The notes beneath the pieces were generated by a model. That model was given only the letters and a program-made list of their open reading frames with translations, did not search any database and had not been told where the DNA came from. From Usnea hakonensis (taxonomy: Eukaryota > Ascomycota > Lecanoromycetes > Lecanorales > Parmeliaceae), in assembly GCA_013423325.1 (NCBI GenBank), contig BLJB01000119.1, forward strand, positions 124,001-188,000: 64,000 bases of DNA, given 5' to 3'. Below are positions 12,199 to 22,730 of the stretch, in pieces (positions within the stretch are counted from its first letter, which is position 1; the number at the start of each line of letters is the position of its first letter). The position numbers were made by a program, and so were the translations under genes.

Positions 12199-13861
12199 AC
12201 CGCGTGCCGAGCAAACACTGGGCCGACTATTGGGTATCGTCGCTTGATATAGAGTGCATCGATTGACATGTCAAACGGCGAAGAGGGTTTGGTATCTTAT
12301 TCAATCTACCGCCGTCGGACAAATTGGACTGGAACAGATTGCGTTTTTCATACTTGGCGGGTTCTTGCGCAGGGGTACGAAGTAGCTGGCTTTTACGGAA
12401 TATAAAACAGCCCAGTCGAGTTCTACTCTCGTGTATTTCCTCCCCCCTTTTTTCGGGCAAGATGTTCGCAATGCGATTTCGATGCTCGGATATACTTTGA
12501 TGAAGTATGGTGGTAAGCTGGATCTTTGTCTTTTGGAATACGACTGACTAGGTACTCGATGGGTTTTGGAGTTGCGTGCACGACGTGGATTGACTAAAAG
12601 GTTGATGTTTGGCGGGATTGACAATCGTTTTGTATCCATAGTTTTCATAATCGCTCTAGACGATCCCAATCCAATCATTATGGAATGTGAAAATACCCCT
12701 GCCGTCAAATTTTGACCCTCTCATACCCGCTATTCTCGCGAGAGAGAGATTAACACCTATATTTAACTTGTTCTAGTAAGAAGAACCTCATCTTTGAACT
12801 CCGTATATATTTTTCGATTGGCTCAGATTACCGCCCTTCCCTCGCCCCCCCCCTCTCCCCTTCCTCGTTGAGCACTTACCCCAAACCAACAGACGCAATG
12901 GCGCAAAGACGCTCGTTATACATGTTGACGCGACAGCGAAGAATATGAAGGTTTTTGGCTGCACGTACTCCATACTGATAAGTTCCGGGAATATAAAGCC
13001 GTCAATCATGCCACCCACATATCCATCATATTCCTCAACGAGAAGGGAAAACGCTGCCTTACACCCATAACCCAGTCTCCAGGTTACTAACTCGCAGCAA
13101 CACTTCCGGTTGAGACGTCACGGGTAGGTACGTCTCTCTGAAGATCCAGACGCCCATCTATGGGCCCGCAAGGGGGAACATTGTGGGTTTCGGTGGAACC
13201 CGAGGCGAATATGCCGTGAGGGATGGATGCTGGGGTTGGGGGTCAGAGGGGGTGGTCAATTTGCTGAATGGGTACGATGATGTGGGGATGGCTGTTGATG
13301 TGGAGGAGACAAGTATCTCAGAAGAATAAATGGGCTTGGGTGCGAAATCTTATGTTTGTATTGGAAATCTTGAACCTTGAGGTATCTGGCTAGTGGATTG
13401 GATGCCTCTTCTCACTTGCACATAGCTTGTCGAGCCCAAGTCCCCAGGTCCGTCAGATATCATGTTGCCCGCATCTGATTTCATCAAACTCGTCGAAGGC
13501 CCTGAAATTGTAAGTTCGATGCTCAATCATGATAGCTACTCCTGCCTGTTCCCAGCTTACATGCTGAGACGTGTGGCTAAGAGATCTAATCATTAGCATT
13601 GTGACAACACGTGGTTTACTTGGTTCGATGTAGGAAAAAATGTCTCGGATCCTTCTCAGGAGCTCTCGGCTGCGACCAAGCTGGCTTCGGTTCAACACAG
13701 GAGTCTTGATTGGAACCATCAAAGCGATTCTTGCTGGTCGCGCCAGAATGAAGACAAGGACTGATTGTCAGGATCAGATTATTGGCTCTGCAAGGCTTAC
13801 AGAACCTTGGAACGCCGAATGTTTGAAGTCAATGACGAAATCTTCTGATGCGAAGGCGTCT
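12199..13861. other. Gene-free interval
   Basis: About 1.7 kb between the 3' ends of the AAA ATPase gene and the SDR gene. Open frames on both strands are short and unrecognised. A C-rich run lies near 12841-12867. No RNA gene or repeat family seen. Confidence 0.55.
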
Positions 13862-14864
13862 TTATAGCGTGTCGACCTTCAATATATATAAGCCTTCTCT
13901 TTCTATCCGGCTCTCTGGGCCTTTCTTAGCATCTTCTAAGACCATCCCCAGGTCCTGTGTTGCGTCAATATATTTCCCACTCAGATAGCTCGCATCGGGA
14001 TCCGCAGCCAGCGCCACAAACGTATTTGCAGGCAATTGCACGGTATCCGTCATACTGGGGATGAAATCCTCCATAAATCTTTTGAGCCCTTCCACCTTTT
14101 CACGGGCTTCCAGATTCAGTGCGCCTTCGCCCAACGTCGTATCCTTGCTCATACATGGGTGCACAGCGTAGGAGTAGATGCCATGAGGCCGGAACTCCAG
14201 GTCCATTATATGAGTAGCGCGGATGAGAGCTGCCTTGGCGGCGCTGTAGGCTGAGAAGTAGGGTAGGGAGATAGTGGAAAGGACGGAGACGACCTGTATG
14301 CTTGTCAGCTCCCATCAGCCCTGCAGCTCTAGCCAATCGGTTTCGTCTTACGTTGATGATGACGCCGCGCTTGTTTTTAATCATACTCGGTACTACGGCA
14401 TGAACGAAGTTCAGGGACCCCCTTACATTCACCTCAACAACTTCCATTGCAGGGGCCATGTTACGTTCATGCTCCACGTCACTTATCCTCGAAATTCCAG
14501 CATTATTGACCAGAACATCAACGAAGCCTAGCTCCCTTTGTACTTCTCCTAGTACCCTTTCTGGCGCGTCTGCGTCTGTAACGTCCGCTGCGATTGCAAT
14601 AGCGCGAGGATGACCTTTCTGTGCGATATCTTGGACGAGGGATAATGTTTCAGAGTGTGTACGCGAGAGGCAGGCCACGTTGGCACCGGCTGCGGCGAAG
14701 GCAAGGGCTGAGGCGCGGCCGATTCCTCGACCAGCGCCAGTGATGAGAATGACTTTGCCTTTCAGCGAACCAACAAATTTAGAGGGGGATATGTAAGGGT
14801 AGGTATCATGTCTATCTGTAACGGTAGATCGCGGGTCTTGGTAGAGATTCGCCATGGTGGCCAT
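13862..14864 (-). CDS. Short-chain dehydrogenase/reductase (classical SDR)
   Basis: Exons complement(14352..14864) and (13862..14293), with a 58-nt GTAAGA..CAG intron, give 314 aa. The Rossmann motif TGAGRGIG is near residue 42, DVLVNNAG near 119, and the catalytic set is the Ser in VSVLSTISL with YSAAK thirteen residues later. All are intact, so an active NAD(P)-dependent oxidoreductase is expected; the substrate cannot be read from sequence. The N-terminal ~30 residues before GKVILITG are longer than minimal. It is transcribed away from the NRPS-like reductase gene across a 1.06-kb intergenic region, so the two may be co-regulated. A second in-frame ATG three codons in could also be the start. 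Confidence 0.9.
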
Positions 14865-15924
14865 ATTGACTGGCGAAAATTCCCAGGCGCTGCGTCGACA
14901 ACCGTTCAGGTGAAGACAGGATCATACATCCGTTGGTGTATCTGTATTACATGTATTACGTTGTAGGTAGAGGCCGTGTCCTTGGGCCACCCGCCCATCA
15001 TACTACCGCCCCTCTCGCGCCCCTAACAAAGACGAACAAGACAATATTGGAATTTGCACCACACAGCTCGGAAGTGTTTTTACTGATGTCCACTGTCTGG
15101 AATATGTTACCCAATGGTACCATGATTGTTGTAATCCTCTCGCTCAGGAGTGGGTGCCAACTGCCAGCTGGGTTACTTTTAAACCTTAGTCAAACGCTAA
15201 ATAAGTGTCAAAACGAACAAAACCGTTAGCTTCCCCCGTGTATTACCTTACACTTCGACTCGGACGGGATAGCCCGCAGCGGAAAAACTAAAACTTTATC
15301 CGACCCGAATCTAAGCAAAAGAAGGGATTTAGATGAGTCAAAGAGCATCATGATTATGTGCGCAAACGGGCTACAAGTCTAACCATGACGCAGATGAAGT
15401 CATTGTAGGCGAGAGACACAAGCAGTCACCGGTGTCTACATTCTTCTCTTTAGACATCTTGCAAGACCTCGCAAGACCTTCAACAATGATGATATGCCCG
15501 GTTCGCGGCTACGCAGGTTCTGCATTGAACGGAAATAAAGCATCGTCGCATCTGGGTCATGACCTTGTCCTCCATTGGACACAGATCAATCCTACAGGAC
15601 CCAGGCATGACTCCACCCTGACTAAGATCCATCCCGGGTTCGTCATTAAAGACGGCCGAGGGTGGGAGACAAAAGTCCCTGCGACTTTTCCCCACAACAG
15701 CGCCGAAGAGTAGGCAGAGGCATTTGTCTCCCACCCTCGGGCCTTCGGAAGCCAAGTAGCAACCGAAAGCTTGGGAGAATTCGTGAAGGTGTCATGTATT
15801 CTCTGTTATAGTTGGGAGCGAAGTCCTCTTTCTTTACATCTTCTGTCTCCTTAACCGTGCAATTCTTTATTTAGACATCCTTTGGCATACACCCACTTCC
15901 TTAGGATTTCAAAGTGGGCCAGCT
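14865..15924. promoter_or_regulatory. Divergent intergenic region, SDR / NRPS-like reductase
   Basis: 1.06 kb of presumed bidirectional promoter. It contains a perfect 18-bp inverted repeat listed separately and a tandem GCAAGACCT pair near 15463-15480. No convincing coding frame. Confidence 0.5.
15656..15740. repeat. Perfect 18-bp inverted repeat, 49-nt spacer
   Basis: Arms CCGAGGGTGGGAGACAAA (15656-15673) and its exact reverse complement (15723-15740). With a one-base offset the complementarity continues outward through GGCC. It lies about 185 bp upstream of the NRPS-like start codon. It could be an operator, a transcript hairpin or a relic of a small mobile element. Confidence 0.85.
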
Positions 15925-18900
15925 ATGACGTCCAAAGCAACAGCAGACTCCATAATATCCGGGAATCTACCCGTTGAAGAGGAAGATTTGGTGATTTGTG
16001 ATGACCTTCTACGCCTAAGGGCTGCAGATAGGGAACAGGTGCCGTTACTGTGCTTCCCAAAGTCTGAACGAGGCACGGTCGATTATGAACAGTTTACAGG
16101 CAGGGAAATCTATGGATTTGTGGATCATGCAGCCAAGTACTACATGAGATGCGGATTGGAGCCTGTATGTGACGCAGTTGGGCAAGACCTGCCAGGGGAG
16201 CATGACTGATAGCGAACAGACCAAAAGTAGCTATGAAACACCTCCAGTCATCGCCCTGCTAGGTTCCACAGACCTTGCGTACATGATCACATTTTTTGCG
16301 CTTGCAAGGCTGGGCTACACATCGTTATGCCTTTCGCCTCGACTCGCACCGAACGCGTGCGAAAAGTTGATTAAAGACACGAATGCGATTGCGATAATTC
16401 CCGGCAATGCGGCACAAATAGCGTCCCTTGTCGCCAATGTCCAAGAGCTGGTGAAAGTCGAAATGATAGCTCTTGTATCCAGAGAAGACTTTGATAAGCC
16501 GGCATCTAGAGAGCCACAATTCGAGCGCCCCCACGTAAACCGGGCGGCGGAGAAAGAATGGAATCTAGGTATTTGGCACTCGTCAGGCTCGACTGGCTTG
16601 CCTAAGCCTGTCTTTTTCCCCCATCGGCGTCTTTTGATGAAAATCCCGGCACCTAAGGGACAGACGGAGTTCACTACTCTCCCTTTCTTCCATGGATATG
16701 GGAGTTGGGTAGTCATCCATGGCATGATGGATAGAAAGACAATTTACATGTGCAATGCTAACTTACCAGTGACGGCGGACTACGTTCTCAATGTACTTCA
16801 TCATGTCAGGCCCGATACCCTACACGTGGTGCCATACACACTGGAGCTTCTTGCTCAAAGTGAGAGGGGGACCTCTGAAATGAAACGTTGCAAAAGAGTA
16901 GTCTTTTCTGGGAGTGGCGCTCCCGATGATCTGGGAAATGAGCTTGTTGCGAAAGGTGTGAATGTGGAAACACTATGGGGTGCAACGGAGATCGGTGTGC
17001 TTGGTTCCTCGGTTGACCGTCCTCCAGGGGACGATCTGTGGGACTATATTCGAATACCACCACCTGTGGCGAAGTACATATGGATGAAGCCTCTCGGAGA
17101 CGATACCTATGAGTGCATATACCTGCATGGACTGGAAGCGCTGGTTTCTTCGAATTCTGACGACCCACCGAAGTCATTCCACTCCAAAGACATTTTCGTC
17201 AAACACCCGAAATTGAATGCTTGGAAGCATGTTGGTCGTTTGGACGACCGTCTGACCTTGATCAACGGTGAGAAAGTCCTCCCAATACCCATGGAAGGGC
17301 GGCTCCGTCATGATCCTCGTATAAGAGAGTGCTGTGTTTTCGGCGCTGGAAGGTCGATTCCTGGTATCTTGGTCTTTAGAGATAACGACTCCAGGCATAT
17401 GCCTGATGGCGATTTCGTCGACGCCATTTGGCCTACTGTACAGAACGTAAATGCTCACGCCGAAAGCTTCTCACAGATTAGCAAGGAGACTATTGTGCCT
17501 CTTGGCGCAGATGTCGATTACCCGATGACGGACAAAGAAACAATTAAGCGCTCGCAGATCTATCATGTTTTTGCTAGAGATATCGAAGCTATGTATGAGA
17601 AGCTCAAGTATACTGGGATTGGAACCTTGCAATTCGACATACCTGAGATGGAGCAATGGATCATGAAGACGTTCTCGGACAACCTAAGCGTGCAAATTCT
17701 TGATCCCCAAGACGACCTTTTTGCCGCTGGCGTGAGTAGTCTACAAGCCATACAGGTATGTATACTCCATGGTCAGTCCCTTCATTTTGGCATCAAGACC
17801 GGACCACAAGCGCCCTTGATCGGCGAAACCTATTTCACCAGCCAGAAATTTCTTAGTATGGGACCACAACTAGTACATTGAGATCAAAAGATTCCCCTAG
17901 TGTCAGCTACATTTTTCTTGTCTCTTTTTTGAGTTCATATCTAGGAAAAGTTTTCTCTGACTCAAAGATTCGTGTAGATGAGGGGCCTAATACTGAAAAA
18001 CCTCGACCTTGGTGCCAACAGTAGGAAGCTTGGTCAAAATGTGATCTTTGATAAGGCGAACGTGGCTCGTCTAGCAAGATATCTCTACGCGCTCAGGATC
18101 GATGACATGACGCAAGAAGACGATAAGAGTGAAATTGAGGAAATGAAAGAGTTGATCAAGAAATACTCGACATTCATGGAGCATGTTCCGGGTGCGTCCT
18201 CCGTTCCTGGAGGTCAAGTGGTTATCCTCACGGGCTCTACTGGGTCTTTAGGAGCTCACATTCTTGCCACACTTTTGAGCCGGTCTGATGTGAGCAAGGT
18301 ATACTGCTTGGTTAGGGGCAAGAATCCTCAGGAGAGAGTCCTCGAAGCTTTGCGACAAAGGGATCTGGATGTACCAGGAACGGCACTTTTCGTGGCTTTG
18401 ACTAGTGACCTAAGTAGGAAAGATCTTGGCCTGTCCCCTGAAGTATTCAATAAGTTACAAAGCGAAACCACAACCATCATCCACAGGTACGTTCTTCCTT
18501 TGTCATTCTCCTTGCATTATCTATAGACACACTTTCGTATCATGAAGAATTGGGTCTTGCCTCGATCATACTCCTTGATAGGAACGGCTTCTAGCCCGTG
18601 CCGTGTTTTATTACTTGGTTCAAGACTCAACTCTGTCGCAAAAAGAAAATCTGCTCTGCATTATGTTCCTTAGACTTGCTGCGCGAAGCGTGTTAGTATT
18701 GCCAACAAACGTTCTCTTCCTCTGTCGTGCTCTGGTGGTATCACTCTACCTCGTTTCTGATGCTGACTCCAAGACAATTAAGCGCATGGGCCGTGAACTT
18801 CAATTTAGGCATTCGCAGCTTCGAAGAACAGCACATTCAGGGGGTCCACAACCTCGTCCAGTTCTCTCTTTCTGTCACGACTCCAGCACCAGCCCGTTTC

Positions 18901-19665
18901 ATTTTCTGCTCCTCCGTCGCTACCGCTCTAGCAACTCCTCCACCTGCCGTTATCCCGGAGACAGCCATCCACGACCTTAAAGCCGCGCTTCCCGATGGCT
19001 ACGCACGCTCTAAGCTCGTCAGTGAACACATAGTTCGCAACGCAGCTCGAGACGCTGGTGCCTTGACATGCATACTACGCATCGGTCAGATTGTCGGCGA
19101 TGAAAAAATGGGTATATGGAACGACACTGAAGCGACACCGCTGATCATTCGTTCGGCCCTCACGCTGAAAGCACTGCCAGCTCTTGACGGGGCCCAGTCT
19201 TGGCTCCCAGTCGATACCCTAGCTGCCGTCATCCTCGAACTCGCAGGCATTGCTACAGACGCCACCCTGGTTTCTGACTGTGGTGTAGATCTGGTTTACA
19301 ATCTGGAGAATCCCCACACCTTCCGGTGGACGGAATCTCTCCTTCCTGAATTGCAACGTTCAGGTATCGAGTTCTCGACAGTCCCCGTCGCTGAATGGCT
19401 ACGAAAGTTGCGAGACTACGAGAAGAATGGTGGTGACCCTGAGCGAAACCCCGCCGTTAAGCTGATTGACCATTTCGAAGGTATGTATGGAAAGGAGAAG
19501 ACCGAGGACATCAGATTCCAGATCAAGACTGCGGAGAAACATAGTGCCACCTTGAGAGATTCGCCAAAGCTGTTAGAGGAAGGGTATATAAAGAAATTTG
19601 TGAAATTTTGGTTGGACAAGTGGGATGGAGAAGGAAGCGGTCTACAGGTTGAAAGCTCTGGGTAG
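15925..19665 (+). CDS. NRPS-like adenylation-thiolation-reductase (carboxylic acid reductase type)
   Basis: Exons 15925..16164, 16220..17755, 17978..18486, 18783..19665 give 1055 aa. Residues ~1-480 form an adenylate-forming domain: A3-type motif WHSSGSTGLPKP near 200, then TLWGATEIGV and GRLDDRLTLINGEK. The carrier domain near 575-592 reads DDLFAAGVSSLQAIQ, with Ser in place of the usual Asp before the phosphopantetheine Ser. The C-terminal thioester-reductase domain has NAD(P) motif TGSTGSLG (~678), FIFCSSVA and catalytic YARSK (~833). The expected reaction is ATP-dependent activation of a carboxylate, loading on the carrier, and reduction to aldehyde or alcohol. Introns 2 (222 nt) and 3 (296 nt, AAG acceptor) are much longer than others in the window but restore family motifs exactly. 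The SDR gene is transcribed divergently from it. Confidence 0.9.
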
Positions 19666-19862
19666 AAGAGGGAACAACATGTGGAGCATGCGCTGAGCAC
19701 CGATAGAATGTATTCCCTTACAGAATTATATAGAACGACACAATCATTGAAGGAATACTCGAGCGGCTTCATTCCGCCATACATATAAAAAAAACTCACT
19801 AGCATATCATGCACCAAAACAAAATCCCCCATCCAACCTCCTCCCCACCCCACCCCAAAACC

Positions 19863-20536
19863 ATGGCCCACAAAGCCCTCACCATCAACCTATCCCTCCC
19901 CAAACTCCCCCATCGCATCCTCCCCTCCCTCGCCCTCCTCACCCACCCCACCCCGCGCGCCTACACAACCACCCCAAACCCGCTCTCCCACTCCCCACCA
20001 CGCCCATCCCACCCCCCCCGAACCCCACACCCACGCCCCCGCCCCCGCCCTCCCTATCGCAACCTCAGCAGCAAACCCCCGGCCCCCGCACCCCCCGCAA
20101 CCGCAGCCTCAATAACGCTAGAGCAATACCACTTGCTCTCAGACACCTACATCAACACCCTCCTCTCCCGCCTCGAAGAAATGCAAGAAGCTCGCGAGGA
20201 CGTCGAGGTGGAGTATTTCGTACGTTAATCCCCATCCCTCTCCCCCCAATCCCCCCCAACAAAACTTCCATCAACAATCCCTAACCCCCCCCAATCAAAC
20301 AGTCCGGCGTCCTAACCCTCACCTTCCCCCCCCACGGCACCTACGTCCTCAACAAGCAACCGCCCAACAAACAAATCTGGCTCAGCAGCCCCGTGTCCGG
20401 GCCGAAGCGATATGATTGGGTCGTGCGAGGGGATGATGGCGAAGGAGGGGGGGTTGAGGGTGGGGAGTGGGTGTATTTGAGGGATGGGAGTACGTTGGGG
20501 GGGTTGTTGGGTGAGGAGGTTGGTGTTGAGGGGTGA
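19863..20536 (+). CDS. YFH1: Frataxin, mitochondrial iron-sulphur cluster assembly
   Basis: Exons 19863..20219 and 20303..20536 with an 83-nt intron give 196 aa (214 if an in-frame ATG at 19809 is used). Frataxin features: ITLEQYHLLSDTYINTLLSRLEE, the acidic helix ending EDVEVEYF, SGVLTLTF, then TYVLNKQPPNKQIWLSSPVSGPKRYDW. The N-terminus is Pro/Arg/Ser-rich and lacks acidic residues, as expected of a mitochondrial presequence. By family knowledge it regulates Fe-S cluster assembly in the matrix. The insert DDGEGGGVEGGEW before WVYLRDG is Gly/Glu-rich. Codons end mostly in C through the first two thirds, then switch to G near 20395. Intron 1 is strongly pyrimidine-rich. Confidence 0.93.
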
Positions 20537-20560
20537 AGGGTTGGGGGGGGGGATAGGTCT
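20448..20560 (+). other. Runs of G over the frataxin 3' end (potential G-quadruplex)
   Basis: At least eight GGG-or-longer tracts spaced by 1-12 bases cover the end of the frataxin reading frame, its stop codon and the first 3' untranslated bases. On composition alone the RNA or coding strand could fold into quadruplexes. No functional claim is made. Confidence 0.5.
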
Positions 20561-20824
20561 TTTTGGATGGAGGCAAGTATGTTGGGTGCGAAATGTGCGG
20601 TTTAGCGGCATGGAGAGGGAATACCCGTTGCATTTGTGAGGGGCGTTGGTTGTTGGCTTGCATGCTTATTTCGAGTTCCATGGAACCGACGACAATAAGT
20701 CATGGGCGAAAGGAAAGATTTGGCATTTTTTGATAGATGTACACTCTATGCGAAAGCATGCGGTCAATGCAGAATTGTACACATATTACTCAGCAGCCCT
20801 CCCATTCTAGCCTTGGTTTGCTGC

Positions 20825-22730
20825 CTACGTTTCGATCAAGTCCTCGTTCTGTTCCCCATCCGCCTGCTGCTGTCCATGCTCTCCGTCCTGCTCCTCATTG
20901 TCCCTTGTATCCTTGTTCCCCCTCTTACCCTTGCCACTGCGTTGGTAGAATTCATCTAGCACCTTCTTCGGGATACGATTCAGCAATTCCTTGGGGTATA
21001 TGCGCAGCAGGCTCCATGCTAGGTCAAGAGACTCGTATATGGTACGTGACTCGTAGGCGGATTGCGAGATGTAAGTTCGTTCGAATTTGTCGAGGAACTC
21101 GAGGGAGAGCTTGTCTTCAGAAGACAGAGCTTCTTCACCCACAACTGCCTTCATGGATGCTGCATCCCGTCCGATGGCGTATTTAGCGTAAAGTTGGTTG
21201 GAGACATCGCCATGATCTTTACGGGTGTGGCCTTCGCCAATGGCGGATTTCATGAGACGGGAGAGAGATGGGAGGACATTGATGGGTGGGTAGACGCCTT
21301 TGTTATAGAGTTGGCGGTCGACGTAGATTTGGCCTTCAGTGATGTAGCCTGTTAGATCAGGAATAGGATGCGTGATATCTGCGAGCGAAAGTCAGCTTGT
21401 TCCGAAAAGTAGAATGACCTGCTGTACCGTCGTTGGGCATAGTCAAGATAGGGATCTGGGTGATTGATCCATTGCGGCCTTCCACACGACCAGCACGCTC
21501 GTAGATTGTTGACAAGTCAGTGTACATGTAACCTGGATACCCACGCCGACCTGGCACTTCTTCTCTTGCTGCAGAAACTTCACGAAGAGCATCGCAATAA
21601 GCTGTTAGATCCGTGAGGATGACTAAGACGTGCTTTTCTAATTGGTAGGCATAGTATTCGGCAGTTGTCAAGGCCAGGCGCGGAGTGATGATACGTTCGA
21701 TACTGTCACTGTCAGCGCCACCACAAGCTGCAGAACAAGGGAGTCTGACGTAGGATCATTTGCCAAGTTCAAGAAAAGTGTAACTCTCTCCATACTTCCA
21801 TTCTCCTCAAAGTCTCTGGTAAAGAATCGACTTGTCTCCATATTGACGCCCATAGCCGCAAAGACAATTGAGAAGTTATCCTCATGACCATCGTGGACAT
21901 CCTTTGTAGGCTTGTTGACCAGGCCAGCTTGGCGACAAATCTGGGCAGCAATTTCGTTGTGTGGTAGACCGGCAGCAGAAAAGATAGGTATCTTCTGCCC
22001 GCGGGCAACCGAGTTCATCGTGTCTATTGCTGATATTCCTGTTGCAATCATCTCTTCAGGGTAGACCTGGATGCCTGTCAGTCTGGGCTATAAACTTGAG
22101 TTCTTCGAATGTACCCGGGAGTAAGGATTGATAGGACTGCCGTTGATATCGAGGTAGTCTTCAGCAAGCACTTTGGGCCCCTTATCAATGGCTCTGCCTG
22201 ATCCATCAAAGATGCGCCCCAGCATATCCTCAGACACTCCGATCTTGAGATTGTGACCAGTAAATTCTACTTTGGTCTTTCAACTGTCAGCGATGCAATC
22301 GCAAGTCCGAACAGTCTTCCCTGACCTTCTTGACGTCGATACCTGAAGTCCCTTCAAACACCTATGTAGGATCAATACACGTATGAATGTTCAGCTAGCT
22401 TCTGAGGGCGTACTTGGACGACAGCTCGGTTCCCTAATCACATACGAGGTTAGCCCATCCCAGTTAGAAGGCGCATCTTTGAGATCCCGTACCTCGAGCT
22501 TCCAGCACCTGTCCCGATCTCTCTGAACCATCTGGTAGGGTCAAGGAGACGATCTCGTTGTATCTAGGGAATTTGACCTAGAGTATTCACATGAGCTAGT
22601 ACTCCTAAGTATTTGCCGACGCTCCTACATTATCTAAAATGACCAAAGGCCCATTCACGCCTCCAATTGTGTTGTATCGAATTCGAGGGTGGATAGTGGT
22701 CATGCGTGGGTCCTGCACCTCATTTGCCAT
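20825..22730 (-). CDS. VMA2: V-type proton ATPase subunit B
   Basis: Eight exons: complement(22629..22730, 22493..22577, 22414..22433, 22326..22361, 22115..22276, 21750..22066, 21428..21702, 20825..21378) give 516 aa. Seven introns of 47-59 nt all preserve frame. The protein carries the family signature throughout: DPRMTTIHPRIRYNTIGGV, DMLGRIFDGSGRAID, SAAGLPHNEIAAQICRQAG, FEENGSMERVTLFLNLANDPTIERI, GSITQIPILTMPNDD and ELLNRIPKKVLDEFY. It is the non-catalytic nucleotide-binding subunit of the V1 sector, needed for acidification of vacuole and endosomes. Exon 3 is only 20 nt. The tail after DEFYQRSGKG is a Gln/Glu/Asp-rich extension. This is the best-anchored gene in the window and validates the intron rules used elsewhere. 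Confidence 0.97.
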
